Origin: Pararhizobium arenae
GTDB lineage: Bacteria > Pseudomonadota > Alphaproteobacteria > Rhizobiales > Rhizobiaceae
NCBI RefSeq assembly: GCF_001931685.1
Contig: NZ_MOOY01000001.1
Coordinates: 639,186 to 703,185 of the forward strand
Reading direction: 5' to 3'
DNA: 64,000 nt
The translations under genes were made by a program, and so were the position numbers. Under the pieces are notes generated by a model. That model did not search any database. It had not been told where the DNA came from and saw nothing but the letters and a program-made list of their open reading frames with translations. Positions 27,841-36,585 of the stretch are shown piece after piece. Positions within the stretch are counted from its first letter, which is position 1; the number at the start of each line of letters is the position of its first letter.

Positions 27841-28887
27841 ATGAGTTTATTTGGAAATGTAACCAATATAGGCGGCCAACTTCAATCAGTAGAAGCTGTT
27901 GGGAACGGTCTTCGATTTACGATCCTGAATGACCTGGGTGAGCTCATTACGGTCACTCAATTGGCGCCGGTTGATTACTCGGCGACAACGGTCAAGCTGC
28001 TTGGCGGGGGAATGACACAAACGTTCTTTTACGATGAAGACAAGGTGCCACATCTTGTGATTACGGGAGACGACGCAGCGAATACTTATATTAATTTCAT
28101 CGCAAACGGAAGAACAGCTGAGGAGCACTTGGCGTCAAGAGAAGACGTTTATGCCAATGGACTGTTGTTTGAATACCCAGTTGAAATTCATATGTACGGC
28201 GGTGACGATACGGTGATTGCGGGTGTTTTTAGCGAAGAAATATTCGGTGGTTCAGGGAATGACACGATCCGCGGGAACCTGGGCGATGACATTGTGCGTG
28301 GGGACGACGGAAACGACATCCTATACGGAGATGGTTTCGACAACAAGATCTCGCATGACAAGCTCTATGGAGGCAAAGGTAACGACAAGCTCTACGGCGA
28401 GTATGGCAACGATGTCCTCGCCGGGGATAGCGGCAACGATTACATCAACGGAAGTGCTGGCAACGATTCGCTTTCCGGCGGCTCCGGCGATGACGATCTT
28501 GTCGGCGGCAGCGGCAACGACGCTTTGAACGGTGGAAGCGGTTGGGATTCCTTAAATGGTGGTTCGGGGGACGACATCTTTAAGTTCACGCTAGTCGGAG
28601 GAAGCCACTACGATATCATTGAAGACTTTACGGCCGCTGATGACAATATCTCGCTTTCGAAAGCAGCGTTCACGGCCATAACTGGAACAAGTACTCTTAG
28701 TTCGGGCCAGTTCTATAAGAGCACTTCGGGAGTAGCTCATGACGCGTCAGACCGTATTATCTATGAAACGGACACCGGTGAGCTGTACTACGATTTTGAT
28801 GGCAATGGGTCAGGTGGAGCCCAACTGGTAGCAATTCTTGATGCCAATCTGTCGATTACAGAGACGAGCTTCTTGCTGTCTGCGTAG
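27841..28887 (+). CDS. RTX calcium-binding secreted protein
   Basis: 348 residues. The central region (about 135-245) holds seven or more GGxGxDxLx nonapeptide repeats (GGSGNDTIR, GDDGNDILY, GGSGDDDLV), which fold as a calcium-binding beta roll. The C-terminal block with DRIIYETDTGELYYDFDG is typical of type I-secreted proteins, with the secretion signal at the end. The first 130 residues match nothing I know and may define the activity. No type I secretion genes are nearby, so export would rely on a system elsewhere. Confidence 0.85.
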   Translation: MSLFGNVTNIGGQLQSVEAVGNGLRFTILNDLGELITVTQLAPVDYSATTVKLLGGGMTQTFFYDEDKVPHLVITGDDAANTYINFIANGRTAEEHLASREDVYANGLLFEYPVEIHMYGGDDTVIAGVFSEEIFGGSGNDTIRGNLGDDIVRGDDGNDILYGDGFDNKISHDKLYGGKGNDKLYGEYGNDVLAGDSGNDYINGSAGNDSLSGGSGDDDLVGGSGNDALNGGSGWDSLNGGSGDDIFKFTLVGGSHYDIIEDFTAADDNISLSKAAFTAITGTSTLSSGQFYKSTSGVAHDASDRIIYETDTGELYYDFDGNGSGGAQLVAILDANLSITETSFLLSA

Positions 28888-28922
28888 TCAACCTGGATCT
28901 TTAACAAGATCGAACTGATAGA

Positions 28923-28953
28923 GCTCTCATCTTTGCCTCGCCAAGATGAGAGC
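28923..28953 (+). terminator. Perfect inverted repeat after the RTX gene
   Basis: GCTCTCATCTT and AAGATGAGAGC form an 11-bp perfect stem with a 9-nt loop, 36 bp past the stop codon and just before a convergent gene. It lacks a T-run but is placed as a terminator. Confidence 0.55.
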
Positions 28954-28968
28954 GATAGATATGAATTG

Positions 28969-29244
28969 TCAAACCTTCGGCGGCCAGTGCCAAGTGTTGG
29001 GCTCGCCGGTCTCGGCGTAGTTCACCGAGCCGCGCCATTCCTTCTCGCGCTCCTCGTCGCCGACGTCGGTCATGATCCGGAGATTGGACATGCCGCTGTT
29101 CGGATCGTCTTCGAGGATGTCGCGCCAGACCTTGGTGATGACGGCCGGGCGGATTTCGCCGTTTTTCATGACGTAATGCACCATGCGGCCAACCGTGACC
29201 TTCTGATTGAACTTGGTGCCGAATTCCTGCTCCTGCCCTGCCAT
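28969..29244 (-). CDS. Small phage-type protein with WHWP tail
   Basis: 91 residues from MAGQEQEF. The layout, a short strand-rich body (VGRMVHYVMKNGEIRPAVI) ending NTWHWPPKV, matches small proteins common in prophages of proteobacteria. The ATG at 29244 is preceded by GAAGGAGAG. It is last of three minus-strand genes and points to phage origin of this block. Confidence 0.6.
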   Translation of the reverse strand: MAGQEQEFGTKFNQKVTVGRMVHYVMKNGEIRPAVITKVWRDILEDDPNSGMSNLRIMTDVGDEEREKEWRGSVNYAETGEPNTWHWPPKV

Positions 29245-29257
29245 TGTGAACTCTCCT

Positions 29258-29590
29258 TCAGTGTCCAAGCGTGAAAGCGGTGATCGCAGCGACCGATGCA
29301 AGGAACCCGCCATAGGAAATCACGATCGAGGCGCGCTGCGCATTCGGGTCTTGCGCCGTGAACTGCGACAGCGTGCCAAGCAGTGCTGCCGCCAGCGCGA
29401 AAGACCGGGCGACATCGCCGCCCAAGACCAGAATGCCAACGATGAACGCGATCGCGAAAAGCACTCCGAAGAAGGCAAGCGCGAGTTGGCGGGTTTCGGA
29501 AATGCGCAGGGTCGTCGGTACCGGCGTGCCCCTGTCGATCGTCTGATCGAGGTACGGGTTCTTGTAGCCGTGGTCTTTCTTCGTCGACAT
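29258..29590 (-). CDS. Small membrane protein in the phage-type block
   Basis: 110 residues from MSTKKDHGYKNPYLD. Two to three hydrophobic segments (about 42-62, 65-82, 90-108). The ATG at 29590 follows AAGGAG. No known domain. It starts 14 bp upstream of the next gene in transcription order, so both are likely in one unit. Confidence 0.5.
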   Translation of the reverse strand: MSTKKDHGYKNPYLDQTIDRGTPVPTTLRISETRQLALAFFGVLFAIAFIVGILVLGGDVARSFALAAALLGTLSQFTAQDPNAQRASIVISYGGFLASVAAITAFTLGH

Positions 29591-29689
29591 CTTGGGGGCT
29601 CCTTGTCGCTGCATCTGCCCTCGATCGAGGACACATGAAGAGACAAGCCGGAGGCGTGGCAACCTCCGACATCCTCATTGTCTACGCTT

Positions 29690-30010
29690 TCAGCAACGTC
29701 GCCGGAGCTCGACGAGGTTCTGGGCATCGGTGCGCCGCGCAAGGGCGTATTCCGGTTCCAGGATGCGGGGTTGCCGCACCTCGGCGGGGGTAGGTTCGTT
29801 TTCAGCAGGCGTGACGCGAACATCGGCCACCAGATCGGCGACCTTGTAGAAGTCGTGCACGGCCAGCAGCTGATCGTCGGCGGCGGTCGTGACGACGAGC
29901 GGCACCTCCGAGCCGTGATAGGCAGAGGCCGGGAGCGCGCCGAACACAACGGCGGCAATCATTGCGATGCACGTCAGGGGAATGAGCATAAGAACGCGGT
30001 GTCGGGTCAT
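29690..30010 (-). CDS. Small exported protein in the phage-type block
   Basis: 106 residues from MTRHRVLMLIPL. A signal peptide ends near ALPASAYHG. The C-terminal half is rich in Glu, Pro and Arg (PAENEPTPAEVRQPRIL) and repeats ordinary residues without a recognisable fold. Position and size suggest a small phage-derived gene. Confidence 0.45.
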   Translation of the reverse strand: MTRHRVLMLIPLTCIAMIAAVVFGALPASAYHGSEVPLVVTTAADDQLLAVHDFYKVADLVADVRVTPAENEPTPAEVRQPRILEPEYALARRTDAQNLVELRRRC

Positions 30011-30343
30011 AGGGAGCCTTTTCGGTTCATGAAGCTGGTTGCGGGGGCCTGAGCCCATGGAGACTTGTAAATTCTGCTAGGTAAGCAGCGCATTGGCGAA
30101 AACAATTCCCATTCTGCCTTCGGCTATGAACCGCCAAGAGCGGACATCGCCATGTAAGGGAATAAATGACCAAGTTGGGGCCGATGGCCGACCTTCCGCT
30201 GCCAGGACACCAAACACCAAAAGCGGACATCAGAGTTCCTGCCGACATGGCGGCTTCTGGCCCTAATCTCACATTCATTCGTTGTTGAAAGATGCGGCAG
30301 GACTACGACTTGGGGAAGATGGATCCATCCGCGAATAAAGTGA
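30011..30343. other. Intergenic region between phage-type block and accessory genes
   Basis: No convincing gene. The element AGCGGACAT occurs twice (near 30137 and 30222), the sort of short intergenic repeat often seen in rhizobial genomes. It may mark scars of past rearrangement. Confidence 0.3.
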
Positions 30344-31282
30344 TCAACGCTCGTAAATCTCATAGTCGTCGATGCCGAAGTGTTCCTCTACGATGCGCTT
30401 CATCGCAGTCTCTAGGATCTCGCCGCTCTTCAGCGCGCTCACCAACTTCTTGGCGCGTTCCGGTTGCCCGGAACCATATAGAGCCATCGCTCCCCGTACT
30501 AACGCTGCGCTGAATTCGCCGTCTTGGATGTTCCCGGTGAAGTGATCCTCCTTCAGCCCGGCGAACCGGGTATACAATTCCGCTAGACCATCAGGCACGC
30601 AATCCGACAGACGCTTGTCTTTCCGCCACCGGGCAGAGCGTTGCAGGATTTGGTCTAGTGTGTGGGTGTCACTACCAAACACGAATGCCATCGCCTCTGC
30701 CATAGCACGGACCGACCGCTTACCCTTTTCGTCACATTGCCCGTTGCGACAATGTTTCGAATGGTGCTGGACGAAATCAAACTCGATGCAGTCATTTAGA
30801 TCCAGATCGCCGTCGATCAGAAACTCTGAGACTTTATCGCTATTATTGAAATACCACTCGCCGCTTTTCTCCCGTAAAGGTCCCAGATCAGTCGAGGGGT
30901 CGTAAGGAGTGAGATCGGGAAGCGCGTCTGGCTGCAACTCGGAAATCAGGAAGCGGTAGATTGGGTAGCGGTAATTGGTTTTCTCTTCGACCCAATAGAT
31001 GCGCCTTCCTTGGATGAGTGTCTTCCAGTCGTAATGCCAGGCGACACTTCCGTAAATCGAACCATAAGCCCAAGTATTTGCCGAAAAGAAGTTGACGCAG
31101 GTGCGGGTGGCGTCCAGGCGGCTGCCGCCGTTGACCAATCCTGCTCGCAGAAAGCCGTCTTCGAGAATGCGGCGGGCTTCCTTGAGATGTGCAATGTGGG
31201 AAACCCGTTCGAACTGCGTGCCTTGGACTGCGTTTAGGCCGTCGCCAGGTATCGAGATTCTGTATTTGTCCCATTCGGGCAT
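30344..31282 (-). CDS. Unknown protein, possible ADP-ribosyltransferase fold
   Basis: 312 residues. The first 120 residues resemble the entry pattern of DarT/KptA-type ADP-ribosyltransferases: an aromatic or His start (VSHIAHLKEARRILEDGFLR), then SANTWAYGSIYG and a strand with YWVEEK. A short Cys/His cluster (HHSKHCRNGQCDEKG) occurs near residue 175-190, and the C-terminus is helical. The similarity is only a pattern I recognise, so the activity is inference. It stands alone, divergent from the DUF4145 gene. Confidence 0.5.
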   Translation of the reverse strand: MPEWDKYRISIPGDGLNAVQGTQFERVSHIAHLKEARRILEDGFLRAGLVNGGSRLDATRTCVNFFSANTWAYGSIYGSVAWHYDWKTLIQGRRIYWVEEKTNYRYPIYRFLISELQPDALPDLTPYDPSTDLGPLREKSGEWYFNNSDKVSEFLIDGDLDLNDCIEFDFVQHHSKHCRNGQCDEKGKRSVRAMAEAMAFVFGSDTHTLDQILQRSARWRKDKRLSDCVPDGLAELYTRFAGLKEDHFTGNIQDGEFSAALVRGAMALYGSGQPERAKKLVSALKSGEILETAMKRIVEEHFGIDDYEIYER

Positions 31283-31482
31283 GACGCGTTTTCCTACAGG
31301 TTTGCGCTCGCAAGCTCTAATTTCATTCGCTAAAGGTCAAGCTCGACTGTGCAGCGCCGAGATAACATGCCATCACGTAAGACACGAGGTCAGCGTCGGC
31401 GTGGGTGAGCGTTGCAGGACATTTGGTTAGCAACCCAGAATCGCGATAACCGTCTTCTTTAGTTTTGCCTGAGGGACGGCTA

Positions 31483-32232
31483 ATGAATCGCGATTTGTGG
31501 GAAGTAGGTTTTAAAACTCTGCCTAAGTGGACGTGTCCGCACTGCCAAAAAGGCTCACTGCTGACGATGCACAATTTTCCTCGGTGTGAAGAAACCGAAT
31601 ATTCCAAGGATGAGCAGAATAAACCGGATTCCGAGCCTGACTGGACTGTTGAACGGTTTGTGGCGCTGATGAAGTGCGAGGTTTCGACCTGCGGCGAAAT
31701 TGTAGTGGTCGGGGGTGATCGGCAAGCATGGATGTTAGAAGACTACGAACATCGCACTCAGTCTTGGGAAAGCATCCTTGTTTGCGGGTTCATACGTCCA
31801 GCGCCCCATATTATCCCTGTCTCGGGAAAACTACCGCACGAGTGTGCGAAACAATTGAAGAAGGCTTTTGAACTCTATTGGGTGGATAAGGCCGCTGCTG
31901 CGAACCGCCTGCGCATTTTCGTGGAACGGCTGATGGACCATTTCAAGGTGCCGTTGAAGGGGAAAGGGAAGAAGACAAAGATTCATACCCTCGACCTGTC
32001 GGAACGAATTGACGAATTCGACACGATGAAACCGGGGCACAAGGACGCTCTTGATGCCCTTCGTCATGTGGGCAACTACGGCAGCCATGAGGGGCAGGCT
32101 GATACTCAAGCGCTGCTGGATTGTTTCGAGCTGCTGGAAGATGCGCTGGCCGAGCTGATTGACGAGAAAAAGGCGATGCTGGCGGCAAAGGCCCAGAAGC
32201 TTATCCAGAACAAGGGCAAAAATACTTGGTAG
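31483..32232 (+). CDS. DUF4145 protein with N-terminal zinc ribbon
   Basis: 249 residues. The N-terminus has CPHCQKG and a later C-x4-C pair that may bind zinc. The C-terminal half is the DUF4145 helical domain (AAAANRLRIFVERLM, then LRHVGNYGSHEG). Known biology: DUF4145 occurs in or beside restriction and other defence genes. The Shedu gene follows 96 bp downstream on the same strand. The ATG at 31483 is preferred over an upstream TTG. Confidence 0.72.
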   Translation: MNRDLWEVGFKTLPKWTCPHCQKGSLLTMHNFPRCEETEYSKDEQNKPDSEPDWTVERFVALMKCEVSTCGEIVVVGGDRQAWMLEDYEHRTQSWESILVCGFIRPAPHIIPVSGKLPHECAKQLKKAFELYWVDKAAAANRLRIFVERLMDHFKVPLKGKGKKTKIHTLDLSERIDEFDTMKPGHKDALDALRHVGNYGSHEGQADTQALLDCFELLEDALAELIDEKKAMLAAKAQKLIQNKGKNTW

Positions 32233-32328
32233 GGCGTCGTGAAACACCACTGAGCCTTTTACACCCCCTCGAAAGAGGGTGGCAAGGCCGCTCTCGTCCG
32301 GAAGCGGACTAAAGCAGCGCGGGGGAAG

Positions 32329-33555
32329 ATGCAAAAATTCACGAAAACAACCAGTGGAATCGTGCTGGAATACTCGCCGGACTTCGGAACCAACGGGGAA
32401 TGGATACGGGACGAGCTTCAGAAGTCCAAGCAGGTCCGGCTTTCAAGCGTGTTTTCTTTCACGCCAGCAGACCTGCTGAACCCACCAGCGCCCGGGCAGG
32501 ACCTGTCCCATTACGAGTACCGATTCACGTTCGGGACTCTTCAGGGTAGTTACTTTAAGATCGCAGGCAGGGTGCTCGGGATCAAGAACGACTTGCTGAT
32601 TTGTCAGAACATCCCGCTCCGGCGACAGGTGTTCGCGGCTGAGCGGAACATTTCCATTTTCGGCAAGTTAGCTGACCTTCTCAATCACACTAATCCTATC
32701 GTGATTGGAGGAACGCGGCGGGATGCCATCCCCAGGAGTGTCTTCGAAGAGCTGCTCAAGAAATTTCCCAACACCGTTGAGCTCAATCACTACGCCGGTG
32801 CTCGCGTACACATGATCCTTGCGCACTACCTGGACGGGATGAAGGACGCGCGAGGTCGCTATGAGAGCTATCTCAACAGAAAGTCGTTGATCGGCGGGGC
32901 GGTCGCACTCGACCTAGATGTGCTGAAGAAACTCGAGGTCGAAAAGTACGTCCTCATCCGCGACCTCATAACGGACGCACTTATGACGAAAAAGAATTGG
33001 TCAGAGGACGACTGGCAGAAGCTCATGCTCTCGTTCCTACTCCTGCTTTTCCCTAAGTACATAAAGGTTTTACAAAATGTGACGATTCACGACTACTACA
33101 CCGATCCTGCGAGGAAAACGGACCGCTACATCGACATCGCCATGGTGGACGCGAACGGCAATCTTGACGTAATCGAAATCAAGAAACCGTTCGATGACAA
33201 GATTCTCAGAAAGAGCACCTACCGCGGGAATAATGTTCCCACGTCGGAGCTCAGCGGCAGCATAATGCAGGCGGAGAAATACCTTTTCCACCTGTCCAAA
33301 TGGGGTGTCAAAGGAGAAGAGACCTTAACCAACCGGTACGCTTCGGAGCTACCGCCTGGTCTGAAAATCAGAATCTCTAACCCAAAGTCGATCATCATCG
33401 TCGGGCGCGATGAGGTCGGGGGAGCAGGCATGACCCAAGGCCAGTTGCTCGACTTCGAGATCATCAAGCGCAAGTACGCTAACATGATGGATATCATCAC
33501 GTACGATGACCTGCTGCGTCGACTGAACCATACGATCGCAGCTCTGGGGGCTTAG
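32329..33555 (+). CDS. sduA: Shedu anti-phage nuclease SduA (DUF4263)
   Basis: 408 residues. The C-terminal PD-(D/E)XK nuclease core shows DRYIDIAMVD (D269), then VIEIKKP (E283, K285), and a conserved Q in SIMQAEKYL, followed by the strand SIIIVGRDE. This combination is the Shedu signature. The N-terminal 240 residues are probably sensing or oligomerisation. Known biology: Shedu is a single-gene antiviral nuclease. The closest upstream gene is the DUF4145 protein. Confidence 0.82.
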   Translation: MQKFTKTTSGIVLEYSPDFGTNGEWIRDELQKSKQVRLSSVFSFTPADLLNPPAPGQDLSHYEYRFTFGTLQGSYFKIAGRVLGIKNDLLICQNIPLRRQVFAAERNISIFGKLADLLNHTNPIVIGGTRRDAIPRSVFEELLKKFPNTVELNHYAGARVHMILAHYLDGMKDARGRYESYLNRKSLIGGAVALDLDVLKKLEVEKYVLIRDLITDALMTKKNWSEDDWQKLMLSFLLLLFPKYIKVLQNVTIHDYYTDPARKTDRYIDIAMVDANGNLDVIEIKKPFDDKILRKSTYRGNNVPTSELSGSIMQAEKYLFHLSKWGVKGEETLTNRYASELPPGLKIRISNPKSIIIVGRDEVGGAGMTQGQLLDFEIIKRKYANMMDIITYDDLLRRLNHTIAALGA

Positions 33556-33929
33556 TACCAGCGGAAAGCACCTTGATCCGATTCCTCCCCAATTTAGAGC
33601 ATCCCAAGATGACCGCTTCTGGCGCAACTGTGACCCGCGTTGCCACTGCGTCATGTCCGCTTTGTAGCAACAGCGACCGGTGGCTCGATGACCATTTTGA
33701 AGGCGCAAAAAGCCGTTCCACTTTATGAACCCCCTTCGTCTGCTTCGGGCGGCAGCGGAAATGATTTCCACTTATGCAAAAGCTGCCAGTGCGAGTTCGG
33801 GCCCGACTGCAAAAAATTTTCAGTGTTAAGTCGGCCTGGCGTCGGCAGTTCCGCTCCCCCCCGCGCTTCGGCTTATGACCGGGCGGGGATGCTCCGCTGG
33901 ACTACTTGGCATTGAACTCAGGAGTAGGC
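33556..33929. other. Intergenic region after Shedu
   Basis: 374 bp with no frame that has both a ribosome site and protein-like composition. Nothing recognisable seen. Confidence 0.3.
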
Positions 33930-34121
33930 ATGAACAAAGTCATAGAAGCAAAGCTGGGGATGTATGACGCCTTGATGGCTATGCTGAACAAAGGTCAGTG
34001 GGTCGCCTGGCCGAACGGCAACCAGTACTTCGTAATTAAGCCGGAGGATTTTCGCGAACTCATGGAGCCGTATGATCGGCTCCTTGATGCCGAGGATGTT
34101 GCTGAGATGCAGTCAGAATGA
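33930..34121 (+). CDS. Small hypothetical protein
   Basis: 63 residues from MNKVIEAKLGMYDALM, acidic, helical at both ends, with a WPNGNQYFVIKPEDF core. The ATG is preceded by CAGGAG. No known family; size and charge would suit a small antitoxin or anti-restriction protein, but there is no direct evidence. Confidence 0.5.
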   Translation: MNKVIEAKLGMYDALMAMLNKGQWVAWPNGNQYFVIKPEDFRELMEPYDRLLDAEDVAEMQSE

Positions 34122-34274
34122 GCAGCCGTTAGCGTTGCACGCTTTTGGTGCATTGGCATGCATACCTCCAGGATCATATTCTGGGCGATAATTCCTCGGT
34201 TGACCTACGGGGGCGCGCGCCGCCGGGATTACCCTACCTACCACTATCGCAATCACCCTAAAGAAAGGATGGAT

Positions 34275-34667
34275 ATGTCATATACCGAGATCGAGAACCT
34301 TAAGGGCGCTTTGCGTGCGCGCCTGCGCCGCGACTTCGTTGAAGTGCCAAGCGCCCGCGACACAAGCCGGAGAGCGCATCTTGAGGTATGGGAAAGCAAG
34401 CGTGGCCGCCGAGTTATTGGCATAGAGTTCGACCATTCTGATCGTGTCAATCTGTGGCTTACCCGCCTAGGCATGCCACGCGACCTGCCACCAACGATCG
34501 AGCGAGTAGATAAGGATCCGAAAGGGCGAGGCTGGACCGACACGAAAGGTGACGGCGCGAACAGCAACCTGTCTGGATACACGCAGTTTGTAACCAGGCC
34601 GATCGCCAGACTCGGCATCAAGACCCTGGATGAGGCGATGCTAGTATTGGATGGACTATGCCCGTAG
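34275..34667 (+). CDS. Hypothetical protein
   Basis: 130 residues from MSYTEIENLKGALRARL. Contains an Arg-rich segment and the motif VIGIEFDHSDRVNLWL. GAAAGGA precedes the ATG. No known domain. It is single, 75 bp upstream of the next gene. Confidence 0.5.
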   Translation: MSYTEIENLKGALRARLRRDFVEVPSARDTSRRAHLEVWESKRGRRVIGIEFDHSDRVNLWLTRLGMPRDLPPTIERVDKDPKGRGWTDTKGDGANSNLSGYTQFVTRPIARLGIKTLDEAMLVLDGLCP

Positions 34668-34742
34668 TGCGAATCATACGAGTTCGCGGCCCCAAAGAAG
34701 GCGCCCGGTGCCGCCCGAAAGTTTGATTGGTAGAACCTTCGA

Positions 34743-36119
34743 ATGGCCAAGCGCGACATGTCGAGAGAAGAACTCTTCGCATTGGTATGGGAGCGCCCGA
34801 CCAGCGAGATTGCCATCGAACTCGGCATCTCCGACGTCGCAGTCGGTAAGCTTTGCGAGAAATTGCAGGTTCCAAAGCCTCCTCGCGGTTATTGGGCGCG
34901 CGTGGTGGCGGGCCATGCGCCGCGACGTCCCGCCTTGAAAGCATTTCGAGAAGAGTTGGAAGCCAAACGGAAAAGCGCATTACAAGCCCGCACCGCCGGA
35001 CATTTCACTGAACTTCAATCGAAATTCCTGAATGAGGCACTCGACGAACTTCGCAATCGCGGCATCGAGCACCAGATCGATACGTCGCGCCTGAAACATA
35101 TCTCGAGCCTCGATCAGGACGTCGCCGCCCAAGCGCTGCTTTTGATTCAGGGGCAAGCACAGAAATGGGCAGAGAGTGGTCGGGTTGCCGTCAAATGGGG
35201 GACGTCGGTCAAGGCGAGCATCGGAAAACTCGTCGAGCGATTGATGCCACTTGCCCGTCCGCAATTGCTGGCTTTCGAGACAGAAGGCAAGCGTCATTCG
35301 TTCTCGGCTGCAGGTCCGATTGTATTCGTCAGGTGGACGGCAGAACTTCAAACTCGAATAGCAACGCTTGCGCGGATCACACGGGATCAAAATCTTAGCC
35401 ACGTGGTCCAACCGCTGTCGGTCGCAGACCATGCCTGGTCGAGCACCCATCTCTATCAGCCGGAATCAGATTTCATTCTGAATAGCTACCTATGCATTTC
35501 GTCAGACACTGCCTGGATAGAATGGTATCGGCGATCGTGGCGTGAGGAGAACCCGCCGGAACGACACTCAACGAACAAGTTCAAATTGCGTGACGTTATG
35601 CCGATCGATTTGCTCGATGAAGAAGAGGAAAAGGTTCTGGCTCCGGCCATTTCCGAAGCGAGGGTCAAGCCGTATCAGTCGCGTCTGCAGGCGCTCGATG
35701 AGGCCGAACGGATCTACGAGATGATCACCAATGCAGCTTATGCCTTGGATAGGTCGGTTCCAAACGACATGCTGGCCATGGCTGATCGGATCTGGTTTGG
35801 AGCCGATCGACCCTTTCAGGCCGCCCGCGAAGCATTTGCCCATATCGAAACTGATCTGGAGCGCTGGGAGCAGCAACTCGAGACCGAGCGATCGCAGTTG
35901 GCGCAAGCCGTTCTCGGCGTCAGGCCTGGCGACATTGTTGCCTCACAACAGAACGGCGCGTTCGTGCGCATTTCAGCAGAGTCGGTTTCGCTCTACTTCA
36001 CCGAGAAGCGCGTCACGTTTGTCGTCTCTGGTAGGCGCTTTCGCAAAGACGGAACCCTTGGCAAGATCAGTGAGACGATGAGTTTCGCTATGGACCGAAA
36101 AGATGAGCAGGGCGGCTAG
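34743..36119 (+). CDS. Large hypothetical protein with N-terminal helix-turn-helix
   Basis: 458 residues. The N-terminal 50 residues (SREELFALVWERPTSEIA, then PPRGYWARV) form a helix-turn-helix element I recognise from many plasmid and island proteins. The rest is mainly alpha-helical, with a coiled coil near 380-400 and a strand-rich C-terminus. Probable DNA-binding protein of unknown role. A weak ribosome site makes the start less certain. Confidence 0.55.
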   Translation: MAKRDMSREELFALVWERPTSEIAIELGISDVAVGKLCEKLQVPKPPRGYWARVVAGHAPRRPALKAFREELEAKRKSALQARTAGHFTELQSKFLNEALDELRNRGIEHQIDTSRLKHISSLDQDVAAQALLLIQGQAQKWAESGRVAVKWGTSVKASIGKLVERLMPLARPQLLAFETEGKRHSFSAAGPIVFVRWTAELQTRIATLARITRDQNLSHVVQPLSVADHAWSSTHLYQPESDFILNSYLCISSDTAWIEWYRRSWREENPPERHSTNKFKLRDVMPIDLLDEEEEKVLAPAISEARVKPYQSRLQALDEAERIYEMITNAAYALDRSVPNDMLAMADRIWFGADRPFQAAREAFAHIETDLERWEQQLETERSQLAQAVLGVRPGDIVASQQNGAFVRISAESVSLYFTEKRVTFVVSGRRFRKDGTLGKISETMSFAMDRKDEQGG

Positions 36120-36500
36120 GTCTGAGCGTGGCCTGCCGAACCGATTGCATCCGCACGTCATACGACCAAGTGCTTGATGGCCTGCTTCAATTCGCCCGGG
36201 GTCAGCGCCTTCACCAGTTTCCGTGAATGGACAAGCATGCCGTCAGAGATCGCGATCTGCCGACCCTATATCGAAGCGCTCTTACATAGGCAAAGACAGC
36301 CGTGTTGCGGCCGAGGCCCTATCGTCCAGAAGGAGCGATATGCACTCGGCCGTGATCGCCTTCCTGACCGGGTCAAACACCATTCGCACTCCCGAATTTC
36401 ATCAGAGAAAGCAACCGGCAAGAGGCAAACAACTGCGCACGCCCTGACCGAGCGGCTACAGTAATTTGGGGACTCCGCGTCATGTCCTGCAGTTTCCGTA
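36120..36500. other. Intergenic region upstream of the Dpd island
   Basis: No solid gene. A 26-residue frame on the minus strand (36158-36238, MLVHSRKLVKALTPGELKQA) has protein-like composition and could be a gene remnant, but I cannot name it. A direct repeat unit ATTTGGGGACTC lies at 36464-36475. Confidence 0.3.
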
Positions 36501-36529
36501 TTGACCAGAATGCTGCGGTGCAGTTATTT
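36501..36529 (+). promoter_or_regulatory. Candidate promoter of the deazaguanine modification operon
   Basis: TTGACC, 17 bp, TTATTT, 57 bp before the first gene of the operon. The -10 overlaps a second copy of a direct repeat (ATTTGGGACTC, 36526-36536), which could be a repressor site. Confidence 0.45.
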
Positions 36530-36585
36530 GGGACTCAAAATTTGGTTGCTCCAGTAACCGGGTAACGACCACAGAGACAACCATT

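Noticed and set aside
30011..30343. Transposon or CRISPR-like repeat from the AGCGGACAT motifs
   Set aside because: Only two short, unevenly spaced copies; no array, no transposase.
36158..36464. Gene remnants upstream of the Dpd island on both strands
   Set aside because: A 26-residue minus-strand frame and a 96-codon plus-strand frame overlap; neither has a ribosome site or recognised family.
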